Shown in pieces: positions 32,776 to 40,400 of a DNA stretch of 42,281 nucleotides. The position numbers and the translations under genes are program-made. The stretch lies in NCBI GenBank assembly GCA_947630505.1, contig CANRHV010000018.1:1-42281 (forward strand), given 5' to 3'. The notes below the pieces were generated by a model, which was not told where the DNA came from, ran no database searches, and saw only the letters and a program-made list of their open reading frames with translations. The DNA is from an uncultured Monoglobus sp. (GTDB taxonomy: Bacteria > Bacillota > Clostridia > Monoglobales > Monoglobaceae). Within the stretch, counting starts at the first letter, position 1. The number at the start of each line of letters is the position of its first letter.

Positions 32776-33447
32776 ATGGACAAAGTTCTGCGCGAGCTTA
32801 AAAACATCGCGGCGCGCCGCGGCTTTGTAAACAGACTTGTTCTGTTTGGTTCAAGGGCCCGGGGCGATAACGAAAAGAACTCCGACTACGACATTGCTGT
32901 GTTCTCGACCAAAATAACCGATGCCGAAAAGACCGCGCTTTTGGAAGAGATCGACGCTGTGGAGACCCTGAGCAAAATCGACGTTGTGTTTATCAAGCCC
33001 GGTGATACCGACACTGAGCTGTACCAAAATATAATCCGCGACGGAGTTGATATTATGAATAAATTTGCCGCAAAACTTGAAAATTATAAAAACGCGCTGG
33101 GAAGACTGCGCGAGTCTATCGCCGAGGCCGCCGAAAGCAGCAGTCTCACAATGCGCGACGGCGTTATTCAAAGATTCGAATTCACCGCCGAGCTCTCGTG
33201 GAAAACCATGCGCGAATATCTGCTCGCGCTTGAGGTGAGCGATATCAACAATCCCCGCAATGTGCTCAGAGAGGCGCTGAGCAACGGCCTGATAAGCGAC
33301 GGGGAAGGATGGCTGACGCTGATCAGGGACAGAAACGCGACCTCGCACGTGTATGACGAAAAGGACGCGGACGAAATATATATGAGGATAAAGACCCGTC
33401 ATATAAAATTGTTTGATGATTTACTTGTTATACTTTTAAAGAAATAA
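32776..33447 (+). CDS. Fused minimal nucleotidyltransferase-HEPN (HI0074-like) protein
   Basis: 223 residues. N-terminal minimal nucleotidyltransferase (1-93): GSRARGD (25-31), SDYD (36-39) and a third acidic residue D69 in SKIDVVF. From M94 (MNKFAAKLENYKNALGRL) it is an HI0074-type nucleotidyltransferase-substrate-binding helical domain with R186-N-A-T-S-H191, an R-x4-H HEPN motif. These two are normally separate adjacent genes, in several cases a toxin-antitoxin pair where MNT AMPylates the HEPN RNase. Here no stop separates them, yet GGAG lies 8 bases before the M94 ATG (33055), so the HEPN part could also be made alone. Start ATG 32776 follows GGATGTGAT. Confidence 0.88.
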   Translation: MDKVLRELKNIAARRGFVNRLVLFGSRARGDNEKNSDYDIAVFSTKITDAEKTALLEEIDAVETLSKIDVVFIKPGDTDTELYQNIIRDGVDIMNKFAAKLENYKNALGRLRESIAEAAESSSLTMRDGVIQRFEFTAELSWKTMREYLLALEVSDINNPRNVLREALSNGLISDGEGWLTLIRDRNATSHVYDEKDADEIYMRIKTRHIKLFDDLLVILLKK

Positions 33448-33451
33448 AAAA

Positions 33452-33557
33452 GACACCTCATCCGAGCGCCTTCGGCGCCCACCTTCCCCTCAAGGGGAAG
33501 GCAAAAAAGGCTTCCCCTTGAGGGGAAGCTGTCTGCGAAGCAGACTGATGAGGTGTC
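33452..33557. repeat. Complete type B dispersed repeat / terminator
   Basis: Ends are perfect inverted repeats GACACCTCATC (33452-33462) and GATGAGGTGTC (33547-33557). Inside: GAGCGCCTTCGGCGC hairpin, TTCCCCTCAAGGGGAA palindrome, its repeat TTCCCCTTGAGGGGAA, and stem GTCTGC-gaa-GCAGAC. It separates two convergent genes and is flanked by A- and T-runs, so it probably terminates both. Confidence 0.85.
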
Positions 33558-33567
33558 ACATCGTTTT

Positions 33568-34152
33568 TTATCTTCCTCTGTATTTTTTCGGGGTGAGTTT
33601 ATACATAATGACCGCCAGGATCACCGAGGCGATCGTGTCTGGCACCTTTATCACAAACGTGCCGAACATTCCGGACAGAAACGTTCCGAATCCGCGCGAC
33701 GCCGCGATCTCGGAAAAATAATTCTCCCAATAAAGATTAGACACGCCGCCGATCCGCCAGTATTTCAAAAGCCCCGAAAGCAGCGTGGACGCAACGATTA
33801 TCAGCACAGTCGAGATCACGACCCTGCCGAACCTCAGGCGGTTCTCGCGGTCGAGCATGATCGCCGCAAGCAGCGCCGCCGCGGCCGACACGCTGTAGTA
33901 CACCAGCGTTGTGGGGCCGTTGATGAATATTGCGCGGAAAAAGTTGTTGATAAGTCCCACGATCAAGCCCGCCGCGGGCTCAAGTATTATCGTGGCTGCT
34001 ATCGTTCCCGTGACGTCCATCCACAGAGGCGCCGAGACCCGTGTCATTATCTCCTCCGGTATCATATTGACCGCCACGCAGATCATCATGATAACCGCGT
34101 AGCGTTTTTGCTTAAATGTCATGCCGGAGAGAAATCCTTTTATTTTTTTCAT
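33568..34152 (-). CDS. Integral membrane protein, ECF-transporter S-component-like
   Basis: 194 residues, about six helices. After the second helix comes PLWMDVTGTIAATIILEPAAGLIVGLINN, a D-x-x-G-T ... GP/P-A-x-G-x-x-V-G-x-x-x-N layout like S-components of ECF transporters and related sensor membrane regions. Substrate unknown; no ECF ATPases are near. Its ATG overlaps the stop of the K+ channel gene by 4 bases, so they are co-translated. Confidence 0.65.
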   Translation of the reverse strand: MKKIKGFLSGMTFKQKRYAVIMMICVAVNMIPEEIMTRVSAPLWMDVTGTIAATIILEPAAGLIVGLINNFFRAIFINGPTTLVYYSVSAAAALLAAIMLDRENRLRFGRVVISTVLIIVASTLLSGLLKYWRIGGVSNLYWENYFSEIAASRGFGTFLSGMFGTFVIKVPDTIASVILAVIMYKLTPKKYRGR

Positions 34153-34910
34153 TTTTTATCTCCCTCCGTTTCTTCGGCCTTATTGGGGCCGTCCGCCTTT
34201 TCCTCTTCTTTTTTGTCGCTTTCCTTGACAGCGCCGTTGATCTCCTCCATAAATCCCGCGGTCACGATACCGGAGGGCAGGGCGATGACCGCGATACCGA
34301 AGATCGAGGACACCATGCTTATCATCTTTCCTATGTTCGTCACCGGGTAAATATCGCCGTAGCCCACGGTGGTGAGGGCGGTCGTCGCCCAGTATATCGC
34401 GTCGTAGAACGTGTCGAACGTATCGGGTTCGTTGATGAACATAGCAAGCGCCGACAGGAATATATAGCCGATAGCTATGAACAGCACCGAGAGCAGCGCC
34501 TTTTTCTCCCTCTCGAACACGCGCGCGACCATTCCGAACGATCTCGAATACTGCAGCACCTTGAATATCCTGAACATACGCAGGATCCTGAAGGTCTGAA
34601 CCAAAATGCCGAGAGACGGCAGTATGCACAAAAGTCCCACGATCGCCATCGGCGTGAACGGATACACGATAAACGCCCACGGCTTGCCGTACTTGCTTCG
34701 GAAGTCGTGGACCATCCAGCGCATGATGTAGTCAAGGAACAGTATGTACAGGGTGAAGGTTTCGATAGTGTTGAATATCGGGTACCAGGTCTTGAACATC
34801 AGCGGTATGATACTGATGACCGCCGCCATGCTGACCATCAACTCGTAGGCCCTGCCCACCCGGTTTCGGCTGTCCTTATTGAATATAAGCGAATATATGG
34901 TGTGTCTCAT
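34149..34910 (-). CDS. Voltage-gated potassium channel (Kv-type, six helices)
   Basis: 253 residues. S1-S4 in residues 20-120 with an arginine-bearing S4-like helix FRILRMFRIFKVL (about 107-119), pore helix and filter TVGYGD (181-186) in YWATTALTTVGYGDIYP, S6 up to about 215, and a charged E/K-rich cytoplasmic tail. Selectivity for K+ follows from the filter. SD GAGGTGA lies upstream of ATG 34910. First gene of a two-gene unit. Confidence 0.92.
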   Translation of the reverse strand: MRHTIYSLIFNKDSRNRVGRAYELMVSMAAVISIIPLMFKTWYPIFNTIETFTLYILFLDYIMRWMVHDFRSKYGKPWAFIVYPFTPMAIVGLLCILPSLGILVQTFRILRMFRIFKVLQYSRSFGMVARVFEREKKALLSVLFIAIGYIFLSALAMFINEPDTFDTFYDAIYWATTALTTVGYGDIYPVTNIGKMISMVSSIFGIAVIALPSGIVTAGFMEEINGAVKESDKKEEEKADGPNKAEETEGDKK

Positions 34911-34959
34911 CGTCTCACCTCAAACAGAGATTACTTTGTGTTATGTGTAAAAAAAATCA

Positions 34960-34988
34960 TTGACTTTTTACGGGAAATGTGTTACCAT
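34960..34988 (+). promoter_or_regulatory. Promoter of antisense RNA with overlapping inverted repeat
   Basis: TTGACT (34960-34965), 17-bp spacer, TACCAT (34983-34988). The perfect inverted repeat TGTTAC-CATA-GTAACA (34980-34995) covers the -10 and start point and may be a repressor operator. Confidence 0.65.
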
Positions 34989-34994
34989 AGTAAC

Positions 34995-35169
34995 AGGCAG
35001 TCATGCGATAATCGCTTTGATTGAATCAATAATAGCGGGGTAAATTCCAGCCCGTCTCATGCGATAATCACTTTGGTTAAATCAATGATTGCATGACGTT
35101 GATAACTGCAACTGCAAGCAACAGTTTTTCACTTGGCGTGAGTGTGTGCTTGCGGTTGCTTTTTCTTTT
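34995..35169 (+). ncRNA. Structured RNA of about 175 nt, antisense to a 33-aa ORF
   Basis: It runs from the promoter above to a strong terminator at 35108-35169. It holds two direct repeats of 36 nt (35001-35036 and 35057-35092, 31 of 36 identical, both starting TCATGCGATAATC) separated by a GGGGTAAATTCCAGCCC hairpin region. No ORF longer than a few codons lies on this strand. The opposite strand carries a promoter, SD and small ORF wholly inside the overlap, so a regulatory antisense role is likely. Confidence 0.6.
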
Positions 35170-35178
35170 GGCAGCCAT
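35077..35178 (-). CDS. Small basic-hydrophobic peptide (33 aa), candidate type I toxin
   Basis: On the - strand ATG 35178 to TAA 35077. Basic start MAAKRKSNRKHTLTPSEK, then a hydrophobic stretch L-L-L-A-V-A-V-I-N-V-M-Q-S-L-I. GAGG lies about 9 bases upstream and a consensus promoter sits about 30 bases before that. The antisense RNA on the other strand covers the whole ORF. No relation to the 28-aa peptides is visible. The hydrophobic part is short for a membrane span, so a non-toxin role or a chance ORF remains possible. Confidence 0.5.
   Translation of the reverse strand: MAAKRKSNRKHTLTPSEKLLLAVAVINVMQSLI
35108..35169 (+). terminator. Terminator of the antisense RNA
   Basis: GCAACTGCAAGCA (35108-35120) pairs with TGCTTGCGGTTGC (35147-35159) with one G-T pair, followed by TTTTTCTTTT. 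Confidence 0.85.
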
Positions 35179-35209
35179 TCCCGCCTCTTTTGAAATCAGC
35201 CCTGCGCAA

Positions 35210-35239
35210 ATTATATAATACAATATCGATATTTGTCAA
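35210..35239 (-). promoter_or_regulatory. Promoter of the 33-aa peptide mRNA
   Basis: On the - strand TTGACA (35239-35234), 18-bp spacer, TATAAT (35215-35210), both hexamers perfect. Confidence 0.82.
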
Positions 35240-35318
35240 TCAAGAAAACAAAATTTTTTATTAAAAATTGCTAAAAATTAATTTTAATAAAAACAGAAAA
35301 ACGGGTCAAAATAAAAGC

Positions 35319-35339
35319 GTTCCGAAATCGCTTCGGAAC
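35319..35339. promoter_or_regulatory. Inverted repeat just before the SD of the 42-aa ORF
   Basis: GTTCCGAA (35319-35326) and TTCGGAAC (35332-35339) with a 5-base centre, ending one base before the GGAGGT SD. It could be an operator or an RNA hairpin that affects translation. Confidence 0.45.
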
Positions 35340-35350
35340 CGGAGGTAAAA

Positions 35351-35479
35351 ATGAAAAACGCCGTAATATCAGCATTGATTATAGCGTCTGTTTTAACCGC
35401 GAAAACCTACGTTCCCATTCTTTCTTTTGTCAGCGGAGAGGATGGGCGCGCTTATATCACCTCAAATAAGACGCTTTAG
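35351..35479 (+). CDS. Possible small membrane/secreted peptide (42 aa) upstream of murA
   Basis: ATG 35351 to TAG 35479, with GGAGGT 4 bases upstream. MKNAVISALIIASVLTAKTY is a signal-peptide-like start with one hydrophobic helix; the rest is short and polar. It ends 67 bases before murA. No family is recognised; the evidence is the good SD and the N-terminus only. Confidence 0.4.
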   Translation: MKNAVISALIIASVLTAKTYVPILSFVSGEDGRAYITSNKTL

Positions 35480-35495
35480 ATCCCATCGGCCTTTT

Positions 35496-35531
35496 GTCCG
35501 CCCGCGGCCCATGGCTCGGGCGCGGGCGGAC
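35496..35531 (+). other. Hairpin before the murA start
   Basis: GTCCGCCCGCG (35496-35506) pairs with CGCGGGCGGAC (35521-35531). It has no T-run and ends 15 bases before the murA ATG, so it may shape murA translation or act as a weak attenuator. Confidence 0.45.
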
Positions 35532-35546
35532 GGAAAGGCAGGAAAA

Positions 35547-36806
35547 ATGGCAAGCTACATCATAAACGGCCCGGCGAAAAACTTCGGGGGCAGCGTGAAA
35601 ATAAGCGGCTCGAAAAACGCGGCGCTGCCGATAATGGCGGCCGCCATGCTGAGCGGCGAAAAATGCGTTCTCAAAAATCTGCCGCGCCTGTCGGACACCG
35701 ACGCCATGGCGGAGATCATGACCTCCCTCGGCTGCTCGGTCGAGCGAAATGACGGCGTTCTTGAGATCACCGCGGACATAAAAAAACCGCGGCGCAAATG
35801 CGGCTATGAGCTGTTTTCCCGTCTGCGCGCGTCGGTGCTCATCATGGCGCCGCTGCTGGCGCGGTTCGGCAGGGCGAAGATACCCATGCCGGGCGGCTGC
35901 AAGATAGGAGCGCGGCCCATCGACCTGCACCTTAAAGGCTTTTCGGCGATGGGCGCAAAGATCAGACAGGGTCACGGCATGATCGACGCGTCGGCCCCTG
36001 ACGGACTTTCGGGCTGCCGGATCTATCTGGACTTCCCAAGCGTCGGCGCCACCGAGAACCTGATGACGGCCGCGTGCTTTGCAAAAGGCGCCACGGTGAT
36101 AACCAACGCAGCCAACGAGCCCGAGATAGTCGACCTGGCCGAATTTTTGAATAAAATGGGAGCCAAAGTCTCGGGCGCGGGCAGCGACACCGTGACGATC
36201 GAGGGCGTGAGCGAGCTCCGCGGCTGCGAGCATAAAATTATCCCCGACCGTATCGAGGCGGGGACGTTTCTTGTGTGCGCGGCGGGGCTCGGCGCGGGCG
36301 TCAGGCTTGAGGACGCGCGGCCCCCGCACCTGAAATCGCTGCTGGCAAAGCTGAGCGAGATGGGAACGGACTGCGAGGCGGGAGCCGACTTTATCGAGCT
36401 GCGCCCGTCGGGCAGACCCAAGACCGCGGACATAAAAACCATGCCGTATCCCGGCTTTCCAACCGACCTGCAGGCGCAGGCCACGGCGCTGCTGGCCACC
36501 TGCGAGGGCAGCAGCATGGTAGTCGAGACCATATTCGAGAACCGCTTCGCGCACATACCCGAACTGAGGCGCATGGGCGCGGGGATCAAGACCGAGGGCA
36601 ACGCCGCGTTTATAAACGGCGTGCGGCATCTGAGCGGCGCCGAGGTGAGCGCCACCGACCTGAGAGCCGGTGCCGCGCTGGTGACCGCGGCGCTCAAGGC
36701 GAGCGGCAAAAGCGTTATCCACAACATAGAGCACATCGAGCGGGGCTACGAAAACTTCACCGAAAAGCTCCGCGCCCTCGGCGCCGATATAGAGCGCCGC
36801 CCATAG
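35547..36806 (+). CDS. murA: UDP-N-acetylglucosamine 1-carboxyvinyltransferase
   Basis: First committed step of peptidoglycan synthesis: adds enolpyruvate from PEP to UDP-GlcNAc. From ATG 35547 it is 419 residues, the family length; the frame is open back to 35427 but that part is not MurA-like. Motifs: ISGSKNAALPIMAAAML, RASVLIMAPLLARFGRAKI, the catalytic Cys118 in MPGGCKIGARPIDLHLKGF (fosfomycin target), YPGFPTDLQAQATALL and ENRFAHIPELRRMGA. An AAGGCAGGA SD region precedes the start. Confidence 0.94.
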   Translation: MASYIINGPAKNFGGSVKISGSKNAALPIMAAAMLSGEKCVLKNLPRLSDTDAMAEIMTSLGCSVERNDGVLEITADIKKPRRKCGYELFSRLRASVLIMAPLLARFGRAKIPMPGGCKIGARPIDLHLKGFSAMGAKIRQGHGMIDASAPDGLSGCRIYLDFPSVGATENLMTAACFAKGATVITNAANEPEIVDLAEFLNKMGAKVSGAGSDTVTIEGVSELRGCEHKIIPDRIEAGTFLVCAAGLGAGVRLEDARPPHLKSLLAKLSEMGTDCEAGADFIELRPSGRPKTADIKTMPYPGFPTDLQAQATALLATCEGSSMVVETIFENRFAHIPELRRMGAGIKTEGNAAFINGVRHLSGAEVSATDLRAGAALVTAALKASGKSVIHNIEHIERGYENFTEKLRALGADIERRP

Positions 36807-36821
36807 CGGGCGAAATCAGGC

Positions 36822-37304
36822 CCGCCCCTTGAGGGGAAGCTGTCGGCGAAGCCGACTGATGAGGTGGCAACGTAGTGATTAGTAATTAGCGAATAGTGTC
36901 TACGCGGAGATAGCTTGGCAAAAAATTGTTCGCATGTTCCCGCGTCTCAAGATTGGCTCGCCCCTTGGGGAGAGCTGGCAACGTAGCGACTAGGAAATAG
37001 GGACTAGAAACTAGGAATATTTCATGGTTATATTAGGCTCGCCCCTTGGGGAGAGCTGTCGCCGAAGGCGACTGAGAGGGGTTAACGTAGGAACTAGGAA
37101 ATAGGATCTAGCGACTAGAAATATCTTTCGATGATATTCAATAGTTTCCGTCCTAGTCCCTAGTTACTAATCACTAGTACCTATGTTGACCCCTCTCCGC
37201 CCGCAAACGGGCACCTCTCCCCAAGGGGCGAGGCAGATATAGGCTTCCCCTTGAGGGGAAGCTGTCGGCGAAGCCGACTGATGAGGTGGCCTAGTCCCTA
37301 CGTT
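36822..37304. repeat. Large mosaic repeat block between murA and the giant surface protein
   Basis: Partial type B with stem GTCGGC-gaa-GCCGAC (to about 36868); units TAGTGAT to TAGTGTC (36873-36900); a partial type A core GGCTCGCCCCTTGGGGAGAG (about 36956-36976); five units TAGCGAC to TAGGAAT (36984-37018); type A with stem GTCGCC-gaa-GGCGAC (about 37035-37082); five units TAGGAAC to TAGAAAT (37088-37122); five units CTAGTCC to CTATGTT (37153-37187); type A inverted (about 37188-37232); partial type B (about 37234-37290); two units CTAGTCC CTACGTT (37291-37304). No gene is seen between 36807 and 37422. Confidence 0.85.
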
Positions 37305-37350
37305 GCCCTCCGCTTATCGGCATAATTCATTATAAAATATGGTTTATATA

Positions 37351-37379
37351 TTGACAATTCTTAATAAACAACTTATAAT
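37351..37379 (+). promoter_or_regulatory. Perfect sigma-A promoter of the giant surface protein
   Basis: TTGACA (37351-37356), 17-bp spacer, TATAAT (37374-37379), both hexamers exact. With the GGAGGT SD (37411-37416) this predicts strong expression. Confidence 0.9.
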
Positions 37380-37422
37380 ATAATATTAGAAATTATAAGT
37401 TTTTAACAATGGAGGTAATGTT

Positions 37423-40400
37423 ATGAAAGCTTCAAAATTCTTATCGCTGTTTCTGTGTATTGTGATGATAATGCCGATGACGGCGATCAATACATACGCG
37501 GAAATCACTTTGCAAGCCGACCCCAACACGGGCGCGTTTAACTTCGGTATTGATACCAATCCCGAAGAAGATCCAAACGCCAACTATCTGCAGAAAGAAT
37601 GCAAAGAAGACGGCAGCGTGGTTTATAAGGTAGTTTGGGAAGACGGCGCAGACATAGGCGCGGCTATTAATGAGCCCGCGATCGATACCGGCAACGATAT
37701 TTTTATTGACGGCGGTCACTTCGCTTACTTTGAGAATAACGGCAATGATGATAAGTTTACAGGTCCCAAATATACATGGGGCGGTTATAAGCCCGAGGGC
37801 GTTAAGGTAGAAGGCGCCATCTATCCGCGCGGTTCTTCCGTTGGTTCCACCGAGCCTGATATGCACGGTGCTTTCGGCGTTGTTATGCCCTTTACCGGCA
37901 GAGTTTCTCTCGTTGCCGGCAAAGGCGGCTCCACTACCGGTGAAACCAATCTCTACGCCCGCGTCGGTTACGACGGCGCGGAAATGCTTCTCGGCGACAT
38001 TAATGCTATGACCGACGATAATGGAGAATATGTTAACAGCTCATTTTCGTTCAACGTATATCCCCTCGATACCGTTATAGCCGAGGGTACTCGCGTATTC
38101 TTCTACGGCAGCGGCGCTTCCAATAACCGCATTCTGCTCTCGCAGGTTATAATAACACCCGCGGGCGCTGGCGAAACTCCCGCTCCGCATGTTACTGTTG
38201 CTCCCGATTTTACCTCTAAGGTTGTTCCCGCAGTTCAGGTCGGTAAGGAAGAAGATCCGGACTCCGTTACTTCTTCGGATGGTAAACTTATTGTTGATCC
38301 GCTTCCCGCCGGCACCGACAAGAACGGCACAGCTCAAACTTGGGCAGCTAAGAACGGTTTGATTTCCGCCGGCAACAATGCTACAGGCCCCGATTTCGTT
38401 AAGGCTTCCGTCGATCAGGCTCCCACTCAGGGTTCCGCTATTAAAATCAATGTTACCGAGCCGGGTATGGTTAAGGTTGTTACGGAGATAGGCGCTCCCA
38501 GCTCAAGCGGCGACAACAGACACGCTTACGTTCTCAAGTTCCCCGCGGGTCAGACCTACGGCGGCGAGCAGCTGCTCGACTTTGAGAACACCACAGGCGC
38601 TAAATACACCGATGATGAGAATATTAACTTTAGCGCTGAGCCCGGCTTCGACTACTATGTATATGTAGACGGTTCAAAGGCAGGCTTCGGCACTGTTGCA
38701 TTTACTCCCGACACTGCCGTTCCCGAGCAGCCCACACGAATTCCCGACATAACCGAACCTACTCAGGCTCCGGCTCGTCCAACCAAAGTTCCGACGATTC
38801 ATCACGTCTTTAACTTCGGTTTCGACACCGATCCCGCTGTTGACCCCAACGCCAACTATCTGCAGAGAGAAGACAAGAAAGACGGCAGCGTAGTTTACAA
38901 AGTGGTTTATGAAGACGGTACAGATACAGGCGAGGCCCTTAATGAGCCCGCTATTGATACCGACGCCGATATCATCATTGACGGCGGTCACTTCGCTTAT
39001 TTCGAAAACTCGGGTAATGACGACAAATTCACGGGCCCCAGAAACACCACCGACGGTTATAAGCCGGATGGCGTTAAGGTCGAGGGCGCCATCTATTCAC
39101 GCGGTTCCTCCGTTGGCGCTTCTGAAGCAGATGTTCACGGCGCTTTCGGCGTTGTTATGCCCTTTGACGGCAAAATTTCTCTCGTCGCGGGCAAAGGCGG
39201 CACAACCACCGCTGAAACCAACCTCTACGCCCGCATTGGTTATGACGGCGCGGAAACGCTACTCGGTGACATTAACGCCATGACTGACGATCAAGGCGAG
39301 CCGGTTACCGCCCCATTTTCATTCAACATTTATCCTCTCGATACCGTTATAGAAGAGGGCACACCCGTATTCTTATACGGCAGCGGCGCTTCCAATAACC
39401 GCATTCTGCTTTCGCAAGTCATAATCACACCCGAGAACGCGGCAGAGACTCCGGATCCTCACGCTACAGATGTTCCCGGCCTTACTTCAAAGGTCGTTCC
39501 CGTTGTTCAAACGGGAAGAGAATTTGATCCCGACGCTGTTACATCAGAAGACGGTAAGCTTACGGTTGATCCTATTATGGGCGGCTTCGATAGAAACGGC
39601 ACCGAAAGCTCTTGGTCTTTCAGAAATGGTCTCATTTCAGCGCTCAACAATCCATACGGTCCCGATTATGTCAAGCCTTCAGCCGATCAGGCTCCTATCC
39701 AGGGCTCAGCCATCAAGATCAACGTAACAGAGCCAGGCTCGGTTAACGTTGTTATGGAAATCGGCGCTCCCGGTTCCGGCGGCAACAAGCACGCTTACGT
39801 TCTCAAGTTCCCCGCGGGTCAGACCTACGGCGGCGAGCAGCTGCTCGACTTTGAAAATACAACGGGCGTTAAATACATTGATGATGAGAATATTAACTTT
39901 AGCGTTGATCCCGGCTTCGACTACTATGTATATGTAGACGGTTCAAAGGCGGGCTTTGGCACCGTTACATTTACTTCCGCAATAGCGAAACCTACTCAGG
40001 CTCCAGCTGAGACTCCAAAGCCCGTGGTGACACAAGCGCCTATCATTCCGACGGCAACGCCCGAGCGGCCGAGTGTTTTCGATAGCGCAAAGGGTCCATT
40101 TAACTTCGGTATGGACACCGACCCCGACTATGACCCCAACGCCAACTATCTGCAGAGAGAAGACAAAGAAGACGGCAGCGTAGTTTACAAAGTTGTTTAT
40201 GAAGACGGTTATGATACTACAGGTATTATTGACGAGCCCGCGATCGAAACTGACAATGATATCTTCGTTGACGGCGGTCACTTCGCATATTTCGAAAACG
40301 CGGGTAATGACGATAAATTCACAGGGCCCAGAAATAATTTCGACGGTTATAAGCCGGAAGGCGTTAAGGTTGAGGGCGCTATCTATCCGCGCGGCTCTTC

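Noticed and set aside
1078-33447. Stop-codon reassignment as the cause of the fused frames
   Set aside because: Both fusions lack any stop at the joint rather than containing an in-frame stop, and genes here end normally with TAA, TAG and TGA.
34995-35169. Riboswitch controlling murA
   Set aside because: The RNA ends at its own strong terminator about 380 bases before murA, with another small ORF between, and an opposing ORF explains it better.
15937-37304. CRISPR array
   Set aside because: Repeats are 7 bp or palindromes with no unique spacers of constant length, and no cas genes are present.
36807-37422. Possible small genes in the 615-base gap
   Set aside because: The space is filled with repeats and an AT-rich promoter region; no frame has an SD plus a plausible protein.
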